This document shows positions 1 through 9,050 of a stretch of 38,275 nucleotides of DNA, one piece after another. This stretch comes from DASVEE01 sp036399695 (GTDB taxonomy: Bacteria > Acidobacteriota > Thermoanaerobaculia > Gp7-AA8). The DNA is taken from assembly GCA_036399695.1 (NCBI GenBank), contig DASWMP010000009.1, positions 1 through 38,275 on the forward strand, written 5' to 3'. The position numbers were made by a program, and so were the translations under genes. The stretch's first letter is position 1; the number at the start of each line of letters is the position of its first letter. The notes beneath the pieces were generated by a model that ran no database searches, had not been told where the DNA came from, and was given only the letters and a program-made list of their open reading frames with translations.

Positions 1-27
1 CCCCCCCACTCCGAGATCAAACCCGCT

Positions 28-1926
28 TCACGGAATTGTGATCCGCTCCGCGTTCGACCGCACCTGCGCGAACCACGCGACGCCATCCGCCACACAATCG
101 AGCTCCAATACGCCGTGCGTGTCCTCGGGCAGCTCGAACTGCAGCTCCAGCGCTTCGCCCGGGGCGAGCGTCCGCGGGAGCGGGATCCAGAGAAAGTCGA
201 AGTTCACGAGCCTGCCGTGCGCGTCGTAGAGATGCGCGCCGAGGGAGACGCCGCCGGGGTTCCGGCCTGAGGGGAGCCACTGCGCGCGGCCGGTGTTCGT
301 GATCGAGGCGTGCACCGTGCGTCCCTCGAGGCGCGCACGGATCGCGCACGACAGACCCTCGGTGCTGCGGCTGTCGAGAGCCATCTCGCCTGCTTTGTAG
401 AGGAAGAAGTCGCGCACGTTGTTCATGAACTCGCGCGACCAGTTGGCCCAGCGGGCGTACGTCTCGCCACCGGCCAGGAGGTCGTCGTACTCGTCGAGCC
501 GGATGTGGAACGGGCGTGCGTTCCAGCCGGCCAGGCGCAGGTCGGCGAAGCCCGCCGCGCGCGCCGCTTTCCAGAGCGCGTGGATGTCGACGTCGTTCTC
601 CACGACGCCGTACGTGCGCATCTCGAACTGCGATTGCGCGGTCTTCGAATGCTGCGGGCCCGGCTCGGCGAAGGCGGCGATGCCACCCGGCACGAGGACG
701 CGGGCGAACTCGCCGAGGACGTGCTCCGGGTTCGGAGAGTGATGGAAGGCGTCGAAGCAGACGATGCGGTCGACGCTCGCATCCGGCAGGTCGATGTGCA
801 CGCCGTCGTACGTCAGGAAGCGGGGTTCCGGCCGGTCGCCGATCACCGGCATCCTCTCGTACAGCTCGCGCGCGATGCGCAGCGCGCTCGGCGAGACGTC
901 CATCAGGATCGCCTTACAGCCGAGCTGCGTCAGCCAGCGTGACAGCCAGCCCGTGCCGGCGCCGAACTCGAGCACCGTGAGGCCGGGATGCAGCCGCAGC
1001 CCCTGCAGGATCGTGGCGAAGTTCGTCAGGATCGTAGCCGCTTCGTCGGCGTTGTTGAACGGCTTGGCGAGGTGGTGCTCCCATTCCTTCAGCCCGCCGA
1101 AGTACTCCTCGGCCGTGCGGTTCAGCTCCTCGAGCGACGTCTCCGCGATCAGCTTCTTCACGTCGATGAAATCGCCGGGGCGTTCTTCGTCGTCAGTCTT
1201 CGTCTCCACGGCCATGACGGAGCGCTTGAGGACGTAGATCACGGCCACGTCGAGGTCGCCGTGCCGTTCGAAGAAGACGTGCGGCTCGTTGCAGCCGCCG
1301 TCCTGGAGGACGGCGAAGACGGCGTCGAGGTCGTGCACGCGCGGATTGAGGAACGGCTGCTGCTTGCCGCGCGCGACCGTCACGGTGACGTCCACGCCCG
1401 GCACGTGCGTCCGCAGCCAGCGGGAGGCGGCCACGAGCGCGTTCGCATGCCGGCGGTAGGGGATGTGGAAGACCCCCACACCGTTGAGCTTCGCGACGAG
1501 TGTGCGCAGCAGCGCCAGCCCTTCGGCCTGGGAGAGGTGCTGAAAGATCAGGCTGGCGTTGACGAGGTCGAACGCGGTTTGCGTCGCGTGCAAATCGCTG
1601 ACGAAATGGATGGCCCCGGCGCCGAGCCGTTCCGCGTTCCGCTTCGCTTCCGCGAGCATGGCCGCGCTGGCGTCGACCGCCGTCACGGCAGAGACGCGCT
1701 TCGACAGCGGAATGGCCACGCGCCCCGGACCACAGCCGACCTCGAGCGCCGATTGCGGCTGCAGCCCTGGCGCGACGCGGTTGCGCAGCAGGTCGAACAG
1801 GCGCGCCACGTACGCTTCCCCTGTCTCGAAAAACTCCACCTCGGCCGCCGGCGTCAGGTTCGCGCGCAGGTACCGCGGCTCGGTCAGAACGGAAAAGTAC
1901 GGCTCGACGTCGAAGGGGGAGCGCAT
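28..1926 (-). CDS. Two-domain SAM-dependent methyltransferase with C-terminal beta domain
   Basis: This 632-residue protein contains two class I (Rossmann) methyltransferase domains. The first has motif I LEVGCGPGR at about residues 61-69 and VTAVDAS at 81-87. The second has motif I VLEFGAGTGW at about 318-327 and the UbiE-like stretch RIVCFDAFHHSPNPEHVL. The last roughly 110 residues look like an all-beta domain of the kind attached to polysaccharide or glycan enzymes. I chose ATG 1926 (MRSPFDVEPYF) because the 64 codons upstream that stay open are only a translation of the heptamer repeat. The substrate cannot be read from the sequence; methylation of a sugar or cell-surface glycan is a guess from the domain pairing. 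The gene is divergent from malQ. Confidence 0.85.
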   Translation of the reverse strand: MRSPFDVEPYFSVLTEPRYLRANLTPAAEVEFFETGEAYVARLFDLLRNRVAPGLQPQSALEVGCGPGRVAIPLSKRVSAVTAVDASAAMLAEAKRNAERLGAGAIHFVSDLHATQTAFDLVNASLIFQHLSQAEGLALLRTLVAKLNGVGVFHIPYRRHANALVAASRWLRTHVPGVDVTVTVARGKQQPFLNPRVHDLDAVFAVLQDGGCNEPHVFFERHGDLDVAVIYVLKRSVMAVETKTDDEERPGDFIDVKKLIAETSLEELNRTAEEYFGGLKEWEHHLAKPFNNADEAATILTNFATILQGLRLHPGLTVLEFGAGTGWLSRWLTQLGCKAILMDVSPSALRIARELYERMPVIGDRPEPRFLTYDGVHIDLPDASVDRIVCFDAFHHSPNPEHVLGEFARVLVPGGIAAFAEPGPQHSKTAQSQFEMRTYGVVENDVDIHALWKAARAAGFADLRLAGWNARPFHIRLDEYDDLLAGGETYARWANWSREFMNNVRDFFLYKAGEMALDSRSTEGLSCAIRARLEGRTVHASITNTGRAQWLPSGRNPGGVSLGAHLYDAHGRLVNFDFLWIPLPRTLAPGEALELQFELPEDTHGVLELDCVADGVAWFAQVRSNAERITIP

Positions 1927-1962
1927 CAGGCTGGCATGATATTGCGGTGGAGTGTGAAGTAA

Positions 1963-2073
1963 GAAGCTGAAGTCAGAACGCAGAACGCAGAACGCAGAAC
2001 GCAGAACGCAGAAGCTGAACGGTGAGCTCTTCTCAATTCTCCGTTCCGCGTTCCGCGTTCTGACTTCAGCTTC
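1963..2073. repeat. Inverted GAACGCA heptamer element between divergent genes
   Basis: Five exact tandem GAACGCA units lie at 1976-2010. The flanking 19-nt sequence GAAGCTGAAGTCAGAACGC (1963-1981) recurs as a perfect reverse complement at 2055-2073, where it follows variant units (TTCCGCG, TTCTCCG). The element therefore has two opposed arms and could fold as a long hairpin. It fills most of the 196-nt region between the methyltransferase and malQ starts, so both promoters must lie within or beside it. I see no convincing -35/-10 pair. Confidence 0.9.
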
Positions 2074-2122
2074 TCCCCCACGCAAACGGGCCTTCCTCTT
2101 GCTCTCTGTCCTTCGCATGCGG

Positions 2123-4123
2123 ATGACCCGACTGCGCGAGCTCGCGCAACTGTATTCAATCCAGATTACCTACGATGATGCGGCCGGCAAGAAGCGTTAC
2201 GCGACGCGCGAATCGCTGCTGGCGGCGTTGAAGATGCGCATCCCGGAGGGGGCGGATCTCGATGAAGCGTTACGGCTGAGGAAGGACCAGAAGTGGACGC
2301 GCGGCATCGAGCCCGTGACAGTCGTCTGGGGACGCATGCGTCCCGAGCTCGAGCTGTACGTGCCGAAGCAGCACGCCGGCGGCACTGCCGAGTGGACGCT
2401 CGACGGGGAAGACGGCGAGATGCGCAGCGGCACGGTCGAGCTTTCGGCCATGGAGCGCGGCGAAGAACATGGCGGCCTCGTCGCCGTCACCGTCGTCATC
2501 GACCGCCTCTTCCCTCATGGTTACCACACGCTGCGTCTCGAAGTGGGCGGGCAGACGTTCGAGACGTTCGTCATCTCCGCGCCCGGAAAGGCGTTTGCGC
2601 CGCGTGCAAAGGCGTGGGGCGTCTTTGCGCCGCTCTATGCCGCGCACACTTCCCGGAGCTGGGGCACGGGAGACGTCGGCGACCTCCTCGCCTACACCGA
2701 TTGGATCAACTCTCTCGGCGGCGGGGTCGTGGCGACGCTGCCGATGCTCGCGGCCTATCCGGATGAGCCGAGTCCCTACTCGCCGGTGAGCCGCCTCTTC
2801 TGGAACGAGCTTTACCTCGATCCCCGGCGCCTGCCGGAGTACGACGCCCGCGACCTCGACCGTGAGGAGATCGAGCGGCTGCAGCACTCGCGGACGATCG
2901 AGTACACGCGCGCCTTCCGTGAGAAGCGGCGCGTGCTCGAGCGGATGGCCGAGCGCTTCCGTCCCGACGACACGTTCGAAGAGTTTGCCGTGCGCGCCCG
3001 CGATTACGCGGAGTTCCGGGCCCAGCAGGAGCAGCAGGACTCGTCGCGCTATCACCTCTACGTGCAGTACCGGATGGCGCAGCAGATGCGCGAAGTGGCG
3101 GACGCCGCGCGCCGTGCCGGGCAGGGCCTCTACCTCGACTTCCCCCTGGGCGTGAATCCCGGCGGCTTCGACGCGCAAAAGTACGCGCGGCACTTCGCTA
3201 AGGGGATCAGCGTGGGCGCGCCGCCGGACCTGTTCTTCACGAAGGGGCAGAACTGGGGCTTCCCGCCGCTCGATCCCGACGCCATCCGGGAGAACCGTCA
3301 CGAATACTTCCGCGCTTCGGTCCGCCATCACGTCGAGCACGCCGGCATCCTGCGCATCGATCATGTCATGGGGCTGCACCGTCTCTTCTGGATTCCGGAT
3401 GGCGGCGAGGCGAAAGACGGCGTGTACGTGCGCTATCCGCAGGACGAGCTGTGGGCCATCCTCATGCTCGAGTCGACGCGCCATCAGTGCATGATCGTGG
3501 GCGAGGACCTCGGCACCGTGCCGGAGGAAGTACCCCGGGCCATGGCCCGCCACGGCGTGCGCAGCATGTTCGTCGTGCAATACGCCATTCAGCCGGAGGG
3601 TAACGAGCCGGCCGGCATTCCGCCGGCGCAGTCGGTGGCGAGTATCAACACGCACGACATGCCGACGTTCGCCGGCTGGTGGCGCGAGCGCGACATCGAC
3701 GACCGTCTCGAGCAGGGGTTGCTCGACAAGAAGGAGGGGGAGACCGAGCGCACCACACGCGAACAGATGCGCCACGGCCTCAGCCACTTCCTCGAGGAGC
3801 GCGGCTACCTGGCCGGACGGCGCGAAGACGCGATGAGCGTGCTCGAAGGGACGCTGGCGTTCCTGGCCTCGAGTCCGGCGGAGATCGTGCTCGTGACGCT
3901 CGAGGATCTGTGGGGCGAGACCGAACCGCAGAACCGCCCCGGCATCCCGGAGCGAAGCTGGAAACAGAAGCTGCGGTACGGGCTGGAGCAGACGCGTGAA
4001 GACGCCACGGTCAAACGCATTCTGCGGATCGTGCATGACCGCCGGAGAGGCGTGGCAGGCGCGAGACCGCAGGAGCCCATGCGCAGAAGCCATGAGGAGC
4101 GGCCGCGAGCGGAGGAACGGTAG
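2123..4123 (+). CDS. malQ: 4-alpha-glucanotransferase, long form (GH77)
   Basis: This is a disproportionating enzyme (amylomaltase) that transfers maltooligosaccharide segments between alpha-1,4-glucans in the cytosol. It has an N-terminal accessory domain (about residues 1-160) of the type found in E. coli-like MalQ, then the GH77 barrel. The catalytic residues are visible: nucleophile Asp413 in LRIDHVMG, acid/base Glu461 in IVGEDLG and stabiliser Asp512 in NTHDMPTFAGWW. At 666 residues it is close to the usual length of long MalQ. Starts at 2117 (ATG, two codons longer) or 2099 (TTG) are also open; the choice among them is uncertain. The last 25 residues are Arg-rich and unlike the family. 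It is the first gene of the glycogen/trehalose run, and a second, short-form GH77 lies at 13824-15326. Confidence 0.93.
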   Translation: MTRLRELAQLYSIQITYDDAAGKKRYATRESLLAALKMRIPEGADLDEALRLRKDQKWTRGIEPVTVVWGRMRPELELYVPKQHAGGTAEWTLDGEDGEMRSGTVELSAMERGEEHGGLVAVTVVIDRLFPHGYHTLRLEVGGQTFETFVISAPGKAFAPRAKAWGVFAPLYAAHTSRSWGTGDVGDLLAYTDWINSLGGGVVATLPMLAAYPDEPSPYSPVSRLFWNELYLDPRRLPEYDARDLDREEIERLQHSRTIEYTRAFREKRRVLERMAERFRPDDTFEEFAVRARDYAEFRAQQEQQDSSRYHLYVQYRMAQQMREVADAARRAGQGLYLDFPLGVNPGGFDAQKYARHFAKGISVGAPPDLFFTKGQNWGFPPLDPDAIRENRHEYFRASVRHHVEHAGILRIDHVMGLHRLFWIPDGGEAKDGVYVRYPQDELWAILMLESTRHQCMIVGEDLGTVPEEVPRAMARHGVRSMFVVQYAIQPEGNEPAGIPPAQSVASINTHDMPTFAGWWRERDIDDRLEQGLLDKKEGETERTTREQMRHGLSHFLEERGYLAGRREDAMSVLEGTLAFLASSPAEIVLVTLEDLWGETEPQNRPGIPERSWKQKLRYGLEQTREDATVKRILRIVHDRRRGVAGARPQEPMRRSHEERPRAEER

Positions 4124-4188
4124 GACAACGGTAGAAGACACGGCCTGCGCACACGAAAATGTCGATGTCCGGCAGACAGCGAGGCGAA

Positions 4189-4332
4189 GTTTGGAGTGCG
4201 GCAGCGATGCTTCATCAGTTGCCGCTTTCCCATAGCCGCAGCGCAAGCTGCGGCCCGCGAGACGGGCGGAAGCTCGACACTTCCGCTGTCGGAAAGCGGC
4301 AGCTGATGAGGTGGCGCTGCCGCACTCCAAAC
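4189..4332. repeat. Palindromic dispersed element, copy 1
   Basis: The outer arms GTTTGGAGTGCGGCAGCG (4189-4206) and its exact reverse complement (4315-4332) bound 144 bp. Inside them a second pair, 4213-4230 with 4291-4308, differs at one position, and the core holds a small hairpin (GCCGCAGC-GCAA-GCTGCGGC, 4235-4254). A related copy with the same outer arms lies at 13655-13822. No transposase is encoded, so this is a REP- or MITE-like non-autonomous repeat. The open frames across it are not genes. Confidence 0.9.
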
Positions 4333-4462
4333 GCTTTCCATGGGCGTCCCCAGTGCCTGCTGCCTGGATTCGATCGTCACCCTGTGTCACAGGCCCCCTG
4401 TTTGCTACACACAATGGCCGCGAGATAGCTTCTCGGCCCAAATCACAACGCGAAGGAAGCAG
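4333..4462 (+). promoter_or_regulatory. Leader region of glgB
   Basis: The 130 nt between the palindromic element and the glgB start hold a short imperfect hairpin, GGCCGCGAGA paired with TCTCGGCC at about 4420-4440, followed by a purine-rich ribosome binding site (GAAGGAAG at about 4452) that decides the ATG at 4463. I do not recognise a riboswitch or a confident promoter here. Confidence 0.4.
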
Positions 4463-7141
4463 ATGGCACTCAGACGTAAAAAAGGCTCGACCACTGGCAA
4501 CGACGTGAAGCCGGCGGAAGAGACCGGCACGAAGGCGACGAAGAAGAGCGGCTCCGCGAAGAAAGCGGCCCCGGCCCCGGCCACCGCCGTACCAGTACCG
4601 GCCGCAGCCGCTGCACCGGCACCGGCACCAGCCCCGGTGACACCGCCGCCGGCCGCGCCCGCACCGGCGAAGAAAGCCGCGTCCGCACCACCGCGGAAAG
4701 CCGCCCCCGCGCCCGCCGCGAAAGCCGCCCCCGCGCCGGCAAAGAAAACCATGGCGAAGAAAGCCGTGGCCCCACGCCGCGGCGACCCGAAAGCGGCGAC
4801 GGCGCCGAACTCTGCGCCGAACCCGGCTGTGGAAGAGCTGCAGCACGTCGGCGCGGACGTCGTCCCCTCCGGCACCGTCTCCAGCGCCGACGCTCCGGAA
4901 CCCGGCGTGCAGCCGCCCGGCTTCGTTTCGCAGCCGCAGGCCGTGCACGAAGACGAGCCCCAATGGCAGCCCGAAGATCCGCCCGAGCCGCCGGAGGACC
5001 GCCCCTCGCACGCCTACGGTGAACCGAGCGCAGAAGATCACGAGCCCGCCGAGCTGGCGGGCCGAGCCAGCGAGCCCGCGCCCGAAGCGACAACCGCGCC
5101 GGACCACCAGCCACCGTCCACCACGTACACCGCCTCCCCCACGGACAACGGCCAACGGACAACGGACAACGCCGCCGACGCCTCACCCACCACGTACAAC
5201 GTCGACAGCGTCCTCACCGACTGGGACATCCACCTCTTCAACGAGGGCACCCATTACCGGCTCTGGGAAAAGCTCGGCGCGCACATGATCGAGAAGGACG
5301 GCGTGCACGGCACCAACTTCGCCGTCTGGGCGCCGAACGCCAAGTCCGTCAGCGTGATCGGCCAGTTCAACCAGTGGGACAAAGAGGCGCATCCGCTGGC
5401 GTTGCGCGGCAACTCCGGCATCTGGGAAGGCTTCATCCCGTACGTCGGCAAAGGGACGGTTTACAAGTACCACATCGTCTCCAACCACGGCGGCTACAGC
5501 GTCGACAAGGCCGACCCGCTCGGCGTCATGCACGAGACGCCGCCCAACACCGCCTCCGTCGTGTGGGACCTCGACTACGACTGGAACGACGGCGACTGGA
5601 TGCGCAATCGCCGCGAGCGCAACGCCTTCGAAGCGCCCATGACGATCTACGAGGTCCACCTCGGCTCGTGGCGCCGGACCAGCGACGACCACGGCCAGAC
5701 GTGGCGCTCCATGACCTACCGCGAGATGGCCCAGCCGCTCGCCGAGTACGTGCAGAAGATGAACTTCACGCACGTCGAGATGCTGCCGATCATGGAGCAT
5801 CCGTTCTACGGCTCCTGGGGCTACCAGTGCACCGGCTTCTTCGCCCCGACCAGCCGCCACGGCACGCCGCAGGACTTCAAGTACCTCGTCGACGTCCTGC
5901 ACCAGCACAACATCGGCGTCATCCTCGACTGGGTGCCGTCGCACTTCCCGACCGACGCCCACGGCCTCTCCTACTTCGACGGCACGCACCTCTTCGAGCA
6001 TGCCGATCCGCGCAAAGGCTTCCAGCCCGACTGGGGCTCGCTCGTGTTCAACTACGGGCGCAACGAAGTGCGCGCGTTCCTCTCCTCGAGCGCGCTCTAC
6101 TGGCTCGGCGAGTACCACGCCGACGGCCTGCGCGTCGACGCCGTCGCCTCGATGCTCTACCTCGACTACTCGCGCAAAGCCGGCGAGTGGATCCCGAACG
6201 AGTTCGGTGGACGGGAGAACATCGAGTCCATCGCCTTCCTCCGCCGCCTGAACGAGGACATCTACAAGGAGCACCCGGACGTGCAGGTCATCGCCGAGGA
6301 GTCGACGGCGTGGCCCATGGTGTCGAGGCCGACGTATGTGGGGGGGCTTGGCTTCGGCATGAAGTGGGACATGGGGTGGATGCACGACACGCTGCGGTTC
6401 TTCTCCAAGGACCCGATCCATCGCCGCTACCACCATAACGACCTGACGTTCCGGATGATGTATGCCTTCACCGAGAACTTCGTGCTGCCGCTCTCGCACG
6501 ACGAGGTCGTGCACGGCAAAGGCTCGCTCCTCGGCAAGATGCCGGGCGACGACTGGCGCCGCTTCGCCAACCTGCGGCTGCTCTTCGCGCACATGTACGC
6601 CAACCCCGGCAAGAAGCTGCTCTTCATGGGCGGCGAGCTCGGCACGATCCGGGAGTGGAACCACGACGGCAGCCTGGAGTGGCACATCCTCGACAACCCG
6701 CTCAACGCCGGCCTCAATCGCTGGGTCGAAGACCTCAACAAGGCCTATCGCGACCTCCCGGCGCTGCACGAGCTGGACATGTATCCCGAAGGCTTCGAGT
6801 GGATCGACTGCTGCGACAGTGAGAACAGCGTCGTCAGCCTCATGCGCCGCTCGAAGTCGAAGCCGGACGAGGCCGTCGTCATCGTGCTGAACTTCACGCC
6901 GCTTCCGCGGCAGAACTATCAGATCGGCGTGCCGTTCGGCGGCCACTGGAAGGAAGCGCTGAATACCGACGCGCCGCTCTACGGCGGCAGCGGGCAGGGC
7001 AACATGGGTGGCGTGGACGCCGCGCCGATCCCGCTGCACGGCCGCCGCTGGTCGGTCAACCTCACGCTTCCGCCGCTCGGTGCGGTGTTCCTCGTGGCGC
7101 AAAAAGAAGGCGTAGAAGTTGCGGGTGCTGAGAACGAATGA
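4463..7141 (+). CDS. glgB: 1,4-alpha-glucan branching enzyme with long low-complexity N-terminus
   Basis: The enzyme introduces alpha-1,6 branches into glycogen. Residues from about 250 onward are a normal GlgB: a CBM48 module (HGTNFAVWAPNAKSVSVIG at about 282), then the GH13 barrel with nucleophile Asp559 (DGLRVDAVASM), acid/base Glu612 (VIAEESTAW) and Asp680 (LSHDEVVHGKGS). The spacing of these three matches E. coli GlgB (405/458/526). The unusual part is residues 1-250: an Ala/Pro/Lys-rich stretch (AKKAAPAPATAVPVP and similar) followed by an acidic Pro-rich linker. That linker includes TDNGQRTTDN, encoded by the dispersed heptamer repeat. The start at 4463 follows GAAGGAAG; the open frame extends 41 codons upstream but without family similarity. 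The stop overlaps the treZ start (ATGA). Confidence 0.95.
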   Translation: MALRRKKGSTTGNDVKPAEETGTKATKKSGSAKKAAPAPATAVPVPAAAAAPAPAPAPVTPPPAAPAPAKKAASAPPRKAAPAPAAKAAPAPAKKTMAKKAVAPRRGDPKAATAPNSAPNPAVEELQHVGADVVPSGTVSSADAPEPGVQPPGFVSQPQAVHEDEPQWQPEDPPEPPEDRPSHAYGEPSAEDHEPAELAGRASEPAPEATTAPDHQPPSTTYTASPTDNGQRTTDNAADASPTTYNVDSVLTDWDIHLFNEGTHYRLWEKLGAHMIEKDGVHGTNFAVWAPNAKSVSVIGQFNQWDKEAHPLALRGNSGIWEGFIPYVGKGTVYKYHIVSNHGGYSVDKADPLGVMHETPPNTASVVWDLDYDWNDGDWMRNRRERNAFEAPMTIYEVHLGSWRRTSDDHGQTWRSMTYREMAQPLAEYVQKMNFTHVEMLPIMEHPFYGSWGYQCTGFFAPTSRHGTPQDFKYLVDVLHQHNIGVILDWVPSHFPTDAHGLSYFDGTHLFEHADPRKGFQPDWGSLVFNYGRNEVRAFLSSSALYWLGEYHADGLRVDAVASMLYLDYSRKAGEWIPNEFGGRENIESIAFLRRLNEDIYKEHPDVQVIAEESTAWPMVSRPTYVGGLGFGMKWDMGWMHDTLRFFSKDPIHRRYHHNDLTFRMMYAFTENFVLPLSHDEVVHGKGSLLGKMPGDDWRRFANLRLLFAHMYANPGKKLLFMGGELGTIREWNHDGSLEWHILDNPLNAGLNRWVEDLNKAYRDLPALHELDMYPEGFEWIDCCDSENSVVSLMRRSKSKPDEAVVIVLNFTPLPRQNYQIGVPFGGHWKEALNTDAPLYGGSGQGNMGGVDAAPIPLHGRRWSVNLTLPPLGAVFLVAQKEGVEVAGAENE
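5141..5168 (+). repeat. Heptamer repeat inside glgB coding sequence
   Basis: Four heptamers (ACGGACA, ACGGCCA, ACGGACA, ACGGACA) lie in frame in the linker of glgB. They are the same family as the intergenic tracts at 25002, 30831 and 34791. The tract sits between two copies of CCACCACGTACA (5118-5129 and 5187-5198), which could mark an insertion or a local duplication. Confidence 0.9.
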
Positions 7142-9009
7142 ACAACCACTCCGCCGATCCGAAACCCTCCGTCCCCGGTCATGAATCGTTTCCCGCGCCG
7201 GCTGTCGAGCCGACGCGGCCCGCGCCCTTCGGCGTGCCGCTCGGCGCGCGTCTCGTCGACAGCCGCCGCTGCCAGTTCCGCGTCTGGGCCCCGAACCTCG
7301 ACAAGGTCGAGCTCCACGTCCTCGCGCCGGACGAGCGCCGCGTGCCGATGACGAAGACGTCCGACGGCTACCATGAGGCGCTGGTCGACGACTGCCCGGA
7401 GGGGACGCGTTACCTCTACGTGCTCCCGAACGGCAACGAACGCCCCGATCCCGCCTCGCGGCTGCAGCCGGACGGCGTGCACGGGCCGTCCGAAGTCGTC
7501 GGTGCCGACTTCGACTGGACCGACTCGGCGTGGCAGGGGCTGCCGCTCGAGGACTGGGTCATCTACGAGCTGCACGTCGGCACGTTCACGTCCGAAGGGA
7601 CGTTCGACGCCGTGATCGCGAAGCTCGACCTGCTGCGCGAGACCGGCATCACGGTCATCGAGCTGCTCCCGGTCGGACAGTTTCCGGGCAACCGCAACTG
7701 GGGCTACGACGGCGTCTACGTCGGCGCGGTGCAGAACAGCTACGGCGGTCCTCGCGCGCTCAAGCGTCTCGTCGATGCCTGCCACGCCCGCGGGCTGGCC
7801 CTCATCGTGGACGTCGTCTACAACCACCTCGGCCCCGAGGGGAACTACCTCGGCGAATACGGCCCGTACTTTACCGATCGCTACAAGACACCGTGGGGGC
7901 TGGCCCTCAACTTCGACGGCGCGTTGAGCGACCACGTGCGCTGGTACTTCACCCACAACGCCGTGCAGTGGGTGGAGGAGTTTCACATCGACGGACTGCG
8001 CGTCGACGCCGTGCACGCCATCGTCGACCACACCGCCGAGCCGTTCCTGCAGGACATGACCACCGCCGTGCGCGACGTCGCCCACCGCACCGGCCGCCAC
8101 ATCTACAGCATCGCCGAGACCGATCTCAACGACCCGCGCGTCATCACCCCGAAAGAGGACTACGGACTCGGCTTCGACTCGCAGTGGGACGACGACTTCC
8201 ACCATTCACTGCACACGCTCCTGACCGGCGAGAACGACGGCTACTATCTCGGCTTTGGCAAGGTCAGCGACTTCGCGCGCGTCTTCACGAACGCCTATCT
8301 CTGGACCGGCCAGCACAACGCCTACCGCGGCCGCCGCTACGGCCTGCAGCCGAAGACGCGCGACGGCCGGCAGTTCGTCGTCTACGCGCAGAACCACGAC
8401 CAGACCGGCAACCGCATGATGGGCGATCGCCTGTCGGATCTCGTCAGCCCCGAGCAGTTGCGCCTCGCCGCCGCGGCCGTCGTCCTCGCGCCATTCGTCC
8501 CCATGCTCTTCATGGGCGAGGAGTACGGCGAGAAGGCCCCGTTCCAGTACTTCACCTCGCACTCCGACGAAGCGCTGATCGAAGCGGTGCGCAAAGGTCG
8601 GGCGGAGGAGTTCAACGACTTCGCCTGGCAGGGGGAGGCGCCCGATCCGCACGACGAGCAGACGTTCATGCGCTCGAAGCTGAACTGGTCGGCGCTCGAG
8701 CGCGACGAGCACGCCTCGATTCATCGCCTCTACCGGCAGCTCTTCGCGTTCCGCCGAGACCGGCCGGCGCTCCGCTCGCTGGACCTCGATGGTGTTGCAA
8801 CGCACGCGGATGATGACAAGCGGGTGCTGCTGGTGCATCGTCAGGCTGATGGGGATGAGGTGCTCGTAGCCTTCAACTTCAGCGACAAGGCGCAGCGCCT
8901 GGACCTGCCGTTCACGGCGAAGTGGACGGCGCTGCTCGATACCGGCGCCACGCTCGATGCGGCCAGCATCACCCTGCCGCCGCATGCGTTCGCCATCTGG
9001 GGCACTTAG
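7138..9009 (+). CDS. treZ: Malto-oligosyltrehalose trehalohydrolase
   Basis: TreZ hydrolyses the alpha-1,4 bond next to the trehalose end of maltooligosyl-trehalose, releasing trehalose in the cytosol. The protein has 623 residues: a CBM48-like N-terminal domain (CQFRVWAPNLDKVELHV), then a GH13 barrel with Asp290 (DGLRVDAVHAI), Glu327 (SIAETDLNDP) and Asp421 (QNHDQTGNRMMGDR). The IAETDLNDPR and NHDQTGNR blocks are characteristic of the TreZ subfamily. The start overlaps the glgB stop as ATGA, indicating translational coupling. treY follows after 41 nt, so product and substrate enzymes are co-transcribed. Confidence 0.96.
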   Translation: MNNHSADPKPSVPGHESFPAPAVEPTRPAPFGVPLGARLVDSRRCQFRVWAPNLDKVELHVLAPDERRVPMTKTSDGYHEALVDDCPEGTRYLYVLPNGNERPDPASRLQPDGVHGPSEVVGADFDWTDSAWQGLPLEDWVIYELHVGTFTSEGTFDAVIAKLDLLRETGITVIELLPVGQFPGNRNWGYDGVYVGAVQNSYGGPRALKRLVDACHARGLALIVDVVYNHLGPEGNYLGEYGPYFTDRYKTPWGLALNFDGALSDHVRWYFTHNAVQWVEEFHIDGLRVDAVHAIVDHTAEPFLQDMTTAVRDVAHRTGRHIYSIAETDLNDPRVITPKEDYGLGFDSQWDDDFHHSLHTLLTGENDGYYLGFGKVSDFARVFTNAYLWTGQHNAYRGRRYGLQPKTRDGRQFVVYAQNHDQTGNRMMGDRLSDLVSPEQLRLAAAAVVLAPFVPMLFMGEEYGEKAPFQYFTSHSDEALIEAVRKGRAEEFNDFAWQGEAPDPHDEQTFMRSKLNWSALERDEHASIHRLYRQLFAFRRDRPALRSLDLDGVATHADDDKRVLLVHRQADGDEVLVAFNFSDKAQRLDLPFTAKWTALLDTGATLDAASITLPPHAFAIWGT

Positions 9010-9050
9010 CATCGTTCCCCCGTTTCACGAATCGCCCGAAAGGAACCCCG

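Noticed and set aside
4159..4428. Small open frames across the palindromic element before glgB
   Set aside because: They translate inverted-repeat DNA that recurs at 13655-13822 and have no start signals.
2270..5155. Long minus-strand open frame opposite malQ and glgB
   Set aside because: It is the GC-rich antisense shadow of two clear genes, Arg/His/Val-rich and without motifs.
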